From contig NZ_JAZDUE010000008.1 in NCBI RefSeq assembly GCF_036350515.1, forward strand, positions 1 to 64,000: 64,000 bases of DNA. The letters run 5' to 3'. Made by a program: the position numbers and the translations under genes. Positions 8,309 through 16,606 of the stretch are shown one piece after another (position 1 is the first letter of the stretch; every line of letters starts with the position of its first letter). Below the pieces are notes generated by a model. It had not been told where the DNA came from and did no database searches. It worked only from the letters and a program-made list of their open reading frames with translations. This DNA comes from Gordonia prachuapensis. Its GTDB lineage: Bacteria; Actinomycetota; Actinomycetes; Mycobacteriales; Mycobacteriaceae.

Positions 8309-9886
8309 TCAGAGCAGGTACACCGCAACCACAGTCGAGATCAGCAGGCCGGCGATGACCGGGACGAAACACTTGCGCGCCAACGTGAGTACCGGAACCC
8401 GGGCGAACCCCGCGACCGCCACCAGGGATGACCAGGCGACCAGAGTTCCTCCGCCGGACCAGATATTGCCCATCTGACCGATGGCGGCGAGAGTGGCCGG
8501 GTCCATGTCGACGCCCGTCGCAAGCGCGCCGGCCAGCGAGCCGGTCAACGGCAGCCCCGAGAATCCGGAGCCGTCCAGGCCGGCGACGATGCCGACGAGC
8601 AGAACGCCGATCGCGGTGAAGATGGGCACCTGGGGCAGGTGCGATTGCGCGGAACTGACCAGGTCGAACAGGAAGGCCGGACCGGTCACGTCCTCGGGTA
8701 GGCCCAGGATCTGGCCGGAGTAGTCCGAGTTCCCGATGAGAAAGAATCCCGCGATGGGCAAGACGATTCCCATGGCCTTGAAAGCGAACACCAGACCGTC
8801 GACGAGATGGTCGGCCGTGGTCTCGAGGAACTTGGTCGGCTCGTGGGCGGCACACACCGCGAAGAGCACCAGAGCGGCCAGACCGCCGACCATTGCTGCT
8901 GCCTCGCCGCCCTCCAAAGCAGGCACCACACCCGCCTTGCCCAGAATGAGGTACAGAATGAACCCGGCGTAGACGAGCGGCACCAGGACTGCGAAGAACT
9001 TCGCCATCCGGGTGGAATCGGGAACCCCGCCCAGCGACGACGCATCTGGCGGATCGATCACCGCTGTGCTGGTCCGCGAGGTGCCGAGGGTGCTGTCGCC
9101 CGACCCGCCGGCGGCCGCGACCCTACCCGTGGAGCCGGTACTGGCGGTGGTCGCTTCATCGGCCTCGGCCAACTCGGACTCGACGTCTGCCGCGCCACGG
9201 TCGGCCTCGGCTTCCCACTCCTTGAGGAGTTCGGCCGACGGTGCCCGCCAGGTCCGGCGTTGCATCACCCAGGTGATCGTCATGGCCACCGCGCCGACGA
9301 TCAGAGAAAGGACGAGCGCCTTGTCGGCGACACTGTCGACGTCGACACCCGCGGACGTTGCGGAGATGCCGGGGGCCACTTTCATCACGTAGTCCGACGA
9401 CAGTGCCATACCCTGGCCGGCGATCGCGACCACCATGCCCACCGAGATCGGTGACAGGCCCGCCCGGATGGCGACCGGGATCAGCACGGCGCCGACCAGA
9501 GGAACCGCCGGGGTGGGCCAGAAGAACAGCGAGATCAGGTAGGTGACCACCCCTAGAACGAGGAAACTCGTTGTGGCATTACGCATCACGTGGCGGAAGG
9601 GCGCGATCATCAACCGATCGGCACCCATCTGCCGCAAGCCGCCGAGCATGGCGGTCACCAACGCGATGATGAGGAAGATGTTGAACAGTTCCTGCGCCGC
9701 GACGAGGCTGGCATTGAAGATCGACGCGATCGCGGTAACGATGCTGTCGGAGAACGCGAATGCGGTCAGGAACGTGGCGATGACGGCTGGGACGACGATG
9801 TTCTTGCGCATCACCATCGTCGCGATGATGACGACGATGCCGGCGAGATAAAGCCAGTGCGCGGCTGTGAGATCGGTGGGCTGCAC
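8309..9886 (-). CDS. Multi-pass permease of the ion-transporter type (substrate unknown)
   Basis: This 525-residue integral membrane protein has about 11-12 predicted hydrophobic segments and a central hydrophilic loop (about residues 215-285) rich in Glu, Ala, Ser and Gly. The arrangement resembles ion-transporter/NhaC/citrate-type carriers, with FWPTPAVPLVGAVLIPVAI and GLPLTGSLAGAL as conserved-looking intramembrane loops. I cannot name a family with confidence. The GTG start follows an AAGGAATT ribosome site. It diverges from an MFS gene across an intergenic region that holds repeated TGTGCAC sites. This suggests shared control with that exporter and perhaps with the PucR operon. Confidence 0.72.
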   Translation of the reverse strand: MQPTDLTAAHWLYLAGIVVIIATMVMRKNIVVPAVIATFLTAFAFSDSIVTAIASIFNASLVAAQELFNIFLIIALVTAMLGGLRQMGADRLMIAPFRHVMRNATTSFLVLGVVTYLISLFFWPTPAVPLVGAVLIPVAIRAGLSPISVGMVVAIAGQGMALSSDYVMKVAPGISATSAGVDVDSVADKALVLSLIVGAVAMTITWVMQRRTWRAPSAELLKEWEAEADRGAADVESELAEADEATTASTGSTGRVAAAGGSGDSTLGTSRTSTAVIDPPDASSLGGVPDSTRMAKFFAVLVPLVYAGFILYLILGKAGVVPALEGGEAAAMVGGLAALVLFAVCAAHEPTKFLETTADHLVDGLVFAFKAMGIVLPIAGFFLIGNSDYSGQILGLPEDVTGPAFLFDLVSSAQSHLPQVPIFTAIGVLLVGIVAGLDGSGFSGLPLTGSLAGALATGVDMDPATLAAIGQMGNIWSGGGTLVAWSSLVAVAGFARVPVLTLARKCFVPVIAGLLISTVVAVYLL

Positions 9887-10255
9887 GGTGAATTCCTTAG
9901 CGGGAGATGAACGAAGGGGGCTGTGCTGGTGAAGACCCTCCTCCCGCCGTCATCGGCGGTCAATCGATACGATGCACACGTCAAGTCGGTGCGGGCTGTG
10001 CACGATGACGTCGAACGACAGTCTCACGATCGTCTGTGTCGCGCTGGTAAATCATCCGATACCGAGGTGTTTCGTCACGCTCCGGCGGATCTGGCGATGA
10101 TGACGATTGCAATGTGCACGATAGACGAGGCGACCCGACAGATCTGTGCACTTTGACCCCCGCGCGACGTGCCGTTCGACCCCTCCGAGTGAAAACATTC
10201 TCGTGTGCACGAATACCCGCAATCGGGTGACCAGCGACGACCGAAAGGCGAGCAG
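9887..10255. promoter_or_regulatory. Divergent promoter region with four TGTGCAC repeats
   Basis: This 369-base gap between two divergent transporter genes contains no convincing gene. TGTGCAC occurs at 9997-10003, 10113-10119, 10145-10151 and 10204-10210, always on the + strand and usually followed by (G/T)(A/T)(A/T)-rich sequence and then AC. The same motif recurs at 13435-13442 in the pucR/glcG gap and, inverted, at 14023-14029 upstream of the diiron enzyme. A separate 13-mer, ATACGATGCACAC (9967-9979), is identical in inverse to the TetR operator candidate at 24228-24240. Confidence 0.6.
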
Positions 10256-11653
10256 ATGGCGGACAGCAGTGGTGCTCGCGTGGTCGACGATTCGGGCACC
10301 CCGCTCGCTCTGGCCGCCCTGCTCACCGGAACCCTGGTCGGCACCGTCAGCAACAACGTCGTCAACGTTCCGCTCACCGACATCCTCGACGACTTCGACG
10401 CGCCCCTCGGTAGTGGTGTCCTGGTCGTCGTGGGGTTCCTGCTCACGTTCGCGGCGACGATGCCACTCGCGGGATACATCGCCGACCGATACGGGCGACG
10501 TCGGGTCTACTGCGCGGCGCTGGTCGGAACCGCGGTCTGTTCGGCCGGTGCGGCGACGGCGCCGACCCTGGAGGTGCTGATCGCCTGGCGTGCGCTGGGC
10601 GGCCTCGCGGCAGCCGTGTTCGCGCCGGCGGTGATGGGTCTGATCGCGTGGCTCTTCGGTCCCCGCCGCCGCGCCCGTGCGGTGGGGGCGTGGGCCAGTG
10701 TGAACGGCATCGGCCAGGCCGTCGGGCCCTCGTTGGGCGGATTGATGGCCGACGCCTGGGGGTGGCGGTGGGTCTTCGTGCCGCTGATCCCGCTCGCGCT
10801 GATCGGCCTCGTCCTGACGCTCCGAACCGTACCGCGGTATCCGGGTCGGACGATGCGACTGGACAAACTCGGCGCCTCGACCCTGACGCTCGGCTCCGCA
10901 TTGTTGATCCTGTCGGTCACGCTTGTCGGCTCTGGCGGTGTGTCGCTGTGGATTTCGGCAGGGCTGGCGCTCCTCGCCGCCGTGCTGCTGGTCGGCTGCG
11001 TGCTGCATTGCCTGCGGGTTCCCGTTCCATTCCTCGACGTCCGCGATGTCGTCGAGCCACGCTTCGCGCGGAGCGCGATCGCGGCGTTCGCGCAGATGTT
11101 CGCGCTGGGAGCGACACTGCTGGTCATTCCGCTCTACGTGGTCCGCCACGGCGCAAGCACGAGCGTCGCCGGTGCGCTGCTGTTCGCGCTGCCCGCGACG
11201 ATGGCGGTGCTGGCGCCGATCGTCGGCGGGATCTCCGATCGCCTCGGTGCGCGCCGTGTGTTGCGCACGGGACTCGTGGTGTTGTGCGCATCGCAGATCG
11301 CTCTCGGCGTGGTCACCGTCGTGGATGCCGAAATGCTGTGGCTGGTAGCGGTGCTCGTGCTCAGTGGTGTGGGTATCGCACTGGTACAGACACCGGCGGC
11401 GGCCGGATCGACGCGTTCGGTTGCCGGCGCCCGAGGTACCGGTCTCGGTCTGTTCAACCTGATGCGCTTCGGTGGCTCCGCGTTGGGCGCCGCATGGGTG
11501 GCTGTCGCTCTGGCGCACGGCGGCTACGGCATTCTGTTCGCCGTCACGGCCCTTGTCGCAGCGGGTGGTCTCGCGGCGTCCTTCGTCGGTCGCAACCCGG
11601 TGGTCGGTCCCGCCGACGCGGAACCTGCGGGGGAACCCTTGCCCGCCCGCTGA
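10256..11653 (+). CDS. MFS transporter (drug/H+ antiporter or metabolite exporter)
   Basis: This 465-residue protein shows about 12-14 hydrophobic helices. GYIADRYGRRRVY is the MFS loop 2-3 motif and LIAWRALGGLAAAVFAPAV the motif-C-like region. It is a cytoplasmic-membrane proton-driven transporter; the substrate is unknown. The start at ATG 10256 follows GAAAGGCGAG; an upstream in-frame GTG is less well placed. The gene lies opposite the permease gene and converges with pucR with 24 bases between. Shared motifs in its promoter link it to the PucR operon. Confidence 0.85.
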   Translation: MADSSGARVVDDSGTPLALAALLTGTLVGTVSNNVVNVPLTDILDDFDAPLGSGVLVVVGFLLTFAATMPLAGYIADRYGRRRVYCAALVGTAVCSAGAATAPTLEVLIAWRALGGLAAAVFAPAVMGLIAWLFGPRRRARAVGAWASVNGIGQAVGPSLGGLMADAWGWRWVFVPLIPLALIGLVLTLRTVPRYPGRTMRLDKLGASTLTLGSALLILSVTLVGSGGVSLWISAGLALLAAVLLVGCVLHCLRVPVPFLDVRDVVEPRFARSAIAAFAQMFALGATLLVIPLYVVRHGASTSVAGALLFALPATMAVLAPIVGGISDRLGARRVLRTGLVVLCASQIALGVVTVVDAEMLWLVAVLVLSGVGIALVQTPAAAGSTRSVAGARGTGLGLFNLMRFGGSALGAAWVAVALAHGGYGILFAVTALVAAGGLAASFVGRNPVVGPADAEPAGEPLPAR

Positions 11654-11677
11654 TTCCCATTTCGGAAACGACTGGTG

Positions 11678-13342
11678 TCAGCTGAAATTGACCTCTCGGT
11701 CCACCGCCCCGCCGAGGGTGTCGAGCAGTTCGAGTCGGGCCGCCAACCATACGGTGAACTGGTTCTCCGGCTCGCGGATGTCCAGGCCGATGGTGCGTGA
11801 GATCCGATCGAGCTTGGACAGCATCGTGTTGCGGTGCATGTTCAGCACCCGAGCCGCCGCATTGACGTTGCCACCTTGTTCGAGGTACGCCAGCAGGATG
11901 GCATGCAGTTCGGTGCCGAGCCGGATGGGGCCGAGGACGTCGGTCACCAACTGCCTGCTGCGGTCGGTCTCCGAGATCTGCTCGAGCACTCCGTATGACC
12001 GCAGGTCTCGATAGGCGACTGCCCCACGCAGCTGCATTCGTGACGCGATTCCCAGCGCGACTCGGGCTTCGCGATAGCTGTCCCGGATCTGCGACGCGCC
12101 GACCGCGACCGCTCCGTACGCGACGGGTGTCCGTGCGTCGTGTCCGCGGGCGGTGAGTTCGTCGGCCATCGCCCGGGCGTAGTCGGCCACCTCGGACTCG
12201 ATATCGGACGGACTCTGCGACCGGACGGTACGCACCACGACCAGTACGTCGCCCAACACGGTCACATACGATCGAACATCCCGATGCGGCAGCAGACCCG
12301 CGGCGAATCGGGCCAGACGCAGCAATCGGCTGCTGCCACGAGGACTTTCGGTGGAGTCCGGTGCGCTCGTGTCATCGCGGGTGATGAAAACCGCGAACGT
12401 CGCATCGAGATCGATGTCGTGATAACCGGCGCGAGTGCGCATCTCGTAGTCGGAGGCGAAACCGCCATGAACCAGGGCCTGCACGAAGTCGCCGCGCGCA
12501 CGTTCCTCGGCCTCCTCGACGCTCCGCTCGCGCAGCATCTCCGATCCGATGATGGCGGTGGCCTGCTCGGCCACCACTGCGTGCTGGGCCAGGTCGTGCT
12601 CGCCAGGGCGGTCACCACTCCGCAGGATCACCACCCACCCCTCGAAGTATTTGCCGAGCAGGATCGGGCTCGCGGTGCAGATCCAGGTGACGCCCGAGAC
12701 GTCGAGGTCGAGCCTCGAGGCCTCCCCGTGTCCGTCGTGGACCTGGCCCCTCGCCAGCAATGCGTCGCGCAGTGCCGCCAGAACGGCATCCGCGCTGTCG
12801 GCCGGGACTGCGTGGTCGGCAACCGGCACGCACCTGGCGTCGAACGCGACCGCGGGGGAGTGCGACAACGCGGACACCTCGCGCAGGAGCAGTGGCATCC
12901 CTGCGCCGCGGTGCAACAGGCCGGCCAGTGACTGGTGGACGTGGGTCGCGTAGCGCATCACGTGCACTTCCTGCGTGAGGGCACGCTCGGCCAGCAATCG
13001 GTTCAGCGGCCCGAACCCGATCGGGAAGCCCATCTCCACCACGACCAGTCCAGGCGGGATCGCGTCGACGGACAGCGCGGCAGGCAGCGGGCCGTCGACG
13101 ATGACAGCCGGTGCCCCCCGGGCCAGCAACGAACCGAGGCTCGACGGCTTCGCCGCCAACGATTCCGGACGTGCGTAGACGACCGTCGACGTCAGATCGT
13201 CGTATCGACTCATCACCTCGGTGAACGGCAGGGCCCAGGTGACCGGCGTTTCGGCGGCGGCTCCACCGGCCACCAGCCGCGCACCCTCCATCAGCGATTC
13301 ATCGAGGAGTCCGGCGAGTGTCAATCGTGGATGAGGTTCCAT
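11678..13342 (-). CDS. PucR family transcriptional regulator
   Basis: This 554-residue protein has the PucR architecture: an N-terminal PucR domain (about residues 5-125), a GGDEF-like CdaR middle domain (about 290-430) and a C-terminal HTH_30 helix-turn-helix (LAYLEQGGNVNAAARVLNMHRNTMLSKLDRI). Such regulators sense small metabolites and control purine, polyketide or amine catabolism. It is transcribed away from the glcG-diiron-Rieske operon across 219 bases and is its likely regulator. A TGTGCACA palindrome lies in the shared promoter region. The effector cannot be deduced. Confidence 0.88.
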   Translation of the reverse strand: MEPHPRLTLAGLLDESLMEGARLVAGGAAAETPVTWALPFTEVMSRYDDLTSTVVYARPESLAAKPSSLGSLLARGAPAVIVDGPLPAALSVDAIPPGLVVVEMGFPIGFGPLNRLLAERALTQEVHVMRYATHVHQSLAGLLHRGAGMPLLLREVSALSHSPAVAFDARCVPVADHAVPADSADAVLAALRDALLARGQVHDGHGEASRLDLDVSGVTWICTASPILLGKYFEGWVVILRSGDRPGEHDLAQHAVVAEQATAIIGSEMLRERSVEEAEERARGDFVQALVHGGFASDYEMRTRAGYHDIDLDATFAVFITRDDTSAPDSTESPRGSSRLLRLARFAAGLLPHRDVRSYVTVLGDVLVVVRTVRSQSPSDIESEVADYARAMADELTARGHDARTPVAYGAVAVGASQIRDSYREARVALGIASRMQLRGAVAYRDLRSYGVLEQISETDRSRQLVTDVLGPIRLGTELHAILLAYLEQGGNVNAAARVLNMHRNTMLSKLDRISRTIGLDIREPENQFTVWLAARLELLDTLGGAVDREVNFS

Positions 13343-13434
13343 CGTCCTGCTTTCAACTGGGAAGTGCGGGCCGCACCCTGTCCTCCGGGCTCAGGGTCTC
13401 ATTGTCAATTACCAGGGCACTCAGCACGTCACTA

Positions 13435-13442
13435 TGTGCACA
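13435..13442. promoter_or_regulatory. TGTGCACA palindrome in the pucR/glcG divergent promoter
   Basis: This palindrome continues as TGTGCACAATAACC, matching the sites at 9997-10210 in sequence and in its AT-rich 3' flank. It sits about 120 bases from the glcG start and 93 from the pucR start. A PucR-binding role is inferred from position only. Confidence 0.45.
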
Positions 13443-13561
13443 ATAACCTCCGAGGCGGCGATCTTCAGGTCATCTTGACACTCACACTCGACGGCGGAGT
13501 CCGGTTACATGTCGAGTACGCCGATTCCGGCGACAGACTCCCGAGAAGCCCCACACGAAAG

Positions 13562-14020
13562 ATGACAGCCATGCATCGAGTCCTGCGGATCACCCTCGAC
13601 GACGCGTTGCCGGTCCTTGCGGCCGGCCGCGCCAAAGCGGAGGAGATCGGCGTCCGGCAAACGCTCTGCGTGTGCGACGACGGCGGCAATGTCATTGCCC
13701 TGCATCGCATTCCCGGTGCCCGATTGACCGGTGTCGAGATCTCCATCGCCAAGGCGTACACCGCCGCCGGCCATGAGCGAGCCACCCATTTGTTCAACGA
13801 GCCGCCGAACGGCCCGGCCCTGCCGGGCAACGAGGCGTTCGGCATCAGCCACATGATCCCGGGCAAGTTCGCCACCTTCGTCGGCGGTTTCCCGCTGGTC
13901 GTGGACGGGCAGATCGTCGGCGGCGTCGGTATCAGCGGCGGCAACGGCGAGCAGGACAAGGCCGTCGGCGCCGCGATGCTCGCCGAGTTCGAGGCCGTCG
14001 TCGCAGCCGCCGCGCACTGA
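13562..14020 (+). CDS. GlcG/HbpS family heme-binding-type protein
   Basis: This 152-residue protein has the HbpS/GlcG fold signature: LTLDDALPVLAAGRAKAEEIG near the N-terminus, then GGNVIALHRIPGA, AKAYTAAGHERAT and a Gly-rich GGFPLVVDGQIVGGVGISGG. Family members bind heme or small ligands and accompany glycolate, diol and aromatic catabolic genes; their biochemical role is often unclear. It is the first gene of the operon divergent from pucR. The GAAAG ribosome site fits better with the second Met at 13571 (9-base spacing), so the true protein may be three residues shorter. There is no signal peptide, so it is cytoplasmic. Confidence 0.8.
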   Translation: MTAMHRVLRITLDDALPVLAAGRAKAEEIGVRQTLCVCDDGGNVIALHRIPGARLTGVEISIAKAYTAAGHERATHLFNEPPNGPALPGNEAFGISHMIPGKFATFVGGFPLVVDGQIVGGVGISGGNGEQDKAVGAAMLAEFEAVVAAAAH

Positions 14021-14104
14021 TCGTGCACAGTGGCCAGCTTCGGCGCGATCACCGGGTCATTGTGACCGTGGAGCCGTCGGTACGACGTACCTAGCCTGAA
14101 GTTG

Positions 14105-14137
14105 GTCGAAACAGCCTTTCTCCTATCGGTTTTCGAC
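14105..14137. promoter_or_regulatory. Inverted repeat upstream of the diiron gene (candidate operator)
   Basis: GTCGAAA at 14105-14111 is mirrored exactly by TTTCGAC at 14131-14137 with a 19-base spacer, 65 bases before the diiron gene start. The 182-base gap after glcG suggests an internal promoter here. The binding protein is unknown; PucR is the obvious candidate. Confidence 0.4.
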
Positions 14138-14202
14138 AGTCCAGCTCGCAACGACGCGAGTACTCGGCCGATCCTCGGCCACAGTCCATGAAGGGAACAC
14201 CC

Positions 14203-14922
14203 ATGTCGACTCTGCTCGGGCGCGATGAGTTCCGCGCCGCTCTCGAAGACGCCATCAAGGGCCGCGAGGCCAAGAACGCCTCGTTCAGCAAGGCCTGGGC
14301 CGAGGGCAAACTCGAGAAGAAGCACTTCGCCCGTTGGGCGGAGAATCACTTCCACTACGTCGGGCCGTTCGCCGACTACCTCGCGAACATCTACGCGAAC
14401 ACACCCGACGAGTTCACCGACGCCAAGGACTTCACTCTGCAGAACATGTACGAGGAGGAACTCGCCGACATCCGGCACACCGACCTCCTCATCAAGTTCG
14501 GTGAGGCCTGCGGCACCACCAAGGAGCGAATCGAGAACCCGGACAACATGAACGCCATCACCCGCGGCCTGCAGTCGTGGTGCTACGCGGTGTCTCAGCG
14601 TGAGCATTTCGTGGTCGCCACGGCTGCGCTGGTGGTGGGCCTGGAGTCCCAGGTACCCAGCATCTACAAGAAACAGATCATCCCGCTGCGTGAGGTGTAC
14701 GGATTCACCGAGGACGAGATCGAGTTCTTCGATCTGCACATCACCTCCGATGTGGTCCACGGCGAGCGTGGCTACCAGATCGTGCTCGACTGCGCCGACA
14801 CCCCGGCGCTGCAGCAGCGGTGCCTGAAGCTCGTGCAGTGGGGTGCCGAGATGCGGTTCTCCTACACCAAGGGGCTCTACGACACCTACGTCGCCGACGA
14901 TCTCGAGCTCGCCGCAGTGTGA
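14203..14922 (+). CDS. Heme-oxygenase-like diiron oxidase/oxygenase (PqqC/TenA/CADD fold)
   Basis: This 239-residue helical protein belongs to the PqqC/TenA structural superfamily. It has the complete diiron ligand set of heme-oxygenase-like diiron enzymes (CADD, UndA, BesC type): Glu85 and His92 (EELADIRH), Glu148 (GLESQ), then His179, Asp183 and His186 (HITSDVVH). The spacings are close to those of CADD (E-x6-H, then H-x3-D-x2-H). HFARWAENHFHYVGPF lines the expected active-site helix. It should activate O2 on a small substrate using electrons from the Rieske ferredoxin and reductase encoded next. The start follows AAGGGA at 14191-14196. Substrate unknown. Confidence 0.8.
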   Translation: MSTLLGRDEFRAALEDAIKGREAKNASFSKAWAEGKLEKKHFARWAENHFHYVGPFADYLANIYANTPDEFTDAKDFTLQNMYEEELADIRHTDLLIKFGEACGTTKERIENPDNMNAITRGLQSWCYAVSQREHFVVATAALVVGLESQVPSIYKKQIIPLREVYGFTEDEIEFFDLHITSDVVHGERGYQIVLDCADTPALQQRCLKLVQWGAEMRFSYTKGLYDTYVADDLELAAV

Positions 14923-14930
14923 CCCCTCGA

Positions 14931-14964
14931 CCATGGGGGACGCCGACATCGGTGTCCCCCATGG
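14931..14964 (+). other. Intercistronic hairpin between diiron and Rieske genes
   Basis: CCATGGGGGAC (14931-14941) pairs perfectly with GTCCCCCATGG (14954-14964) across a 12-base loop, 8 bases after the diiron gene stop. Without a T-tract and inside an operon, it may be an RNA processing or stability element that sets the ratio of oxygenase to electron carriers. It could also be a partial terminator. Confidence 0.6.
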
Positions 14965-14995
14965 GTCACCGCGAGAACCGATGAAAGTGAGAGAC

Positions 14996-15385
14996 ATGTC
15001 GAGCGATTCCATCGAGCTGCACCGGGACGCCGAGAGTTTCGGAGACGACTGGTTGCCGGCGGCCACCACGAAGGAGCTACGACGGCGACGCAAGCTGCGC
15101 GTCGAGCTCGGCGACACCCCGATCGCGCTGTTCTCCGCCGGAGACCGGATTTATGCCTTCGCGGATCTGTGTGTCCACCAGGATCGTTCGCTGGCCAGGG
15201 GCACCATCATGGCCGGCCGGGTCATCTGCCCGGGACATCAATGGCAGTTCGACCTGGAGACCGGCTACGAAGCCGACCAGGACATCTGCCAACCCACCTA
15301 CGACGTCCGCATCGACGGAGAGACCATTTACGTGAACGTCGCCGCGCGTGCCGCGGCCGGCGCCGAGGCGAGGGAGACCTCATGA
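14996..15385 (+). CDS. Rieske [2Fe-2S] ferredoxin (first copy)
   Basis: This 129-residue soluble protein has the Rieske cluster motif CVH near residue 60 and CPGH about 17 residues later (CVHQDRSLARG and VICPGHQWQFD). It is an electron carrier of the type that serves aromatic-ring oxygenases. No transmembrane helix is present. Its stop overlaps the next start in ATGA, so it is translationally coupled to the ferredoxin reductase. An upstream in-frame ATG at 14981 adds five residues. No Rieske oxygenase alpha subunit is encoded in the window, so the likely electron acceptor is the diiron enzyme. Confidence 0.87.
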   Translation: MSSDSIELHRDAESFGDDWLPAATTKELRRRRKLRVELGDTPIALFSAGDRIYAFADLCVHQDRSLARGTIMAGRVICPGHQWQFDLETGYEADQDICQPTYDVRIDGETIYVNVAARAAAGAEARETS

Positions 15386-16605
15386 CCATCAAGAGTGTGA
15401 CCGTCGTCGGCGGCGGCCAGGTCGCCGCTGTGCTGGCCCGGACGTTGCGCCGGCGGGGATTCGACGGATCGGTCACGATCCTCGGCGAGGAGTCTCATCA
15501 GCCATATCAGCGACCGCCGCTGTCGAAAGAGTTCCTGACCGGCGACGGCGCCGTGGAGCCCCTTGCGTTGTTGGCGCCGAAGTGGCTGGAGAACAACGAG
15601 ATCGACATCCGGACGGGAACGCGTGTCGACAGCGTGGACGCCGCCGGGCGGATGCTGACGCTCGCCGACGGATCGACTATGTCCTCCGATGCGATCGTCC
15701 TCGCCACCGGAGGACGCCCGCGGCGACTTCCCGGCGTGGGTTCGGCGGAGCGGATCCATCACCTCCGTACCGTCGACGACGCGGCGGCCCTCCGCGATCG
15801 ACTCGTTCCCGGCGCCCGGTTGGCCATCATCGGCGGCGGCTTCATCGGACTCGAGATCGCTTCCACCGCAACCACGCTCGGCGTCGAAGTGACCGTGATC
15901 GAGCAGGCACACACCATCCTCGAGCGGCAGCTGGGTGCGCGGATGGCCGCCTACTGCACCGACCTCCACTCGGCCAACGGCGTCCACTTCCACTGTGGGA
16001 ACGGCGTGTCCGATGTCCAGGCCGGTACCGACGGCGCACGAGTCACGCTGTCCGACGGACAGGTGGTTGATGCCGACGACGTGATCGTCGGCATCGGGAT
16101 GGAACCCAACACTCAACTCGCCGCCGACGCGGGTCTCGCGGTGACCGACGGCATCGTCGTGAACGCGGTGGGACGTACCGCGGCTCCCGGTGTCTTCGCT
16201 GCGGGAGACGTGGCAGCCCGCTTCTCCGACACCGCCGGTCGTCACATCCGCGTCGAGCACTTCGACAACGCCAACCGGCAGGCCGGCGCCGTCGCGCGCG
16301 CGATCCTGGGTGAGCACGTGGTGGAGGACGGCCCGCACTGGCTGTGGTCCGATCAGTACGACCGCAATCTTCAGTTCGTCGGAAACACCGCCACCGCAGA
16401 CGAAATCGTCGTCCGCGGCGACATGTCCGACCACGAGTTCAGTGCGTTCTACCTGACCGGGGGACGGCTGACCGGCGCCTTCGCGGTTGACCGCGGCGAG
16501 GACATCATGGCGGCACGCGAACTCATCGGCCGTGCCGTCGACACACCTGAACTGACCGACGAGGACATCGACCTCTGGGAACTGGGCGAGGAGATGGTGA
16601 GCTGA
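15382..16605 (+). CDS. FAD-dependent ferredoxin reductase
   Basis: This 407-residue protein is a pyridine-nucleotide-disulfide-oxidoreductase-fold ferredoxin reductase of the oxygenase-coupled type (BphA4/RedA-like). It has QPYQRPPLSKEFLTG after the first strand, LATGGRPRRLPG, the NAD-binding GGGFIGLEIA and the FAD motif GVFAAGDVA. The first dinucleotide loop reads VVGGGQVAAV, with Ala where the third Gly of GxGxxG is usual. It should pass electrons from NAD(P)H to the two Rieske ferredoxins. It overlaps the upstream gene by 4 bases and is followed after 1 base by the aldehyde dehydrogenase gene. Confidence 0.9.
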   Translation: MTIKSVTVVGGGQVAAVLARTLRRRGFDGSVTILGEESHQPYQRPPLSKEFLTGDGAVEPLALLAPKWLENNEIDIRTGTRVDSVDAAGRMLTLADGSTMSSDAIVLATGGRPRRLPGVGSAERIHHLRTVDDAAALRDRLVPGARLAIIGGGFIGLEIASTATTLGVEVTVIEQAHTILERQLGARMAAYCTDLHSANGVHFHCGNGVSDVQAGTDGARVTLSDGQVVDADDVIVGIGMEPNTQLAADAGLAVTDGIVVNAVGRTAAPGVFAAGDVAARFSDTAGRHIRVEHFDNANRQAGAVARAILGEHVVEDGPHWLWSDQYDRNLQFVGNTATADEIVVRGDMSDHEFSAFYLTGGRLTGAFAVDRGEDIMAARELIGRAVDTPELTDEDIDLWELGEEMVS

Positions 16606-16606
16606 C

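Noticed and set aside
10052..11518. A 488-codon open frame antisense to the MFS gene
   Set aside because: It is dominated by Arg, His, Gln and Asp with no hydrophobic core. The plus-strand frame has clear transmembrane helices and MFS motifs.
12935..14020. A 361-codon frame starting inside pucR and ending with the GlcG-like protein
   Set aside because: Only the last 152 codons show HbpS/GlcG similarity. The upstream part is antisense to pucR.
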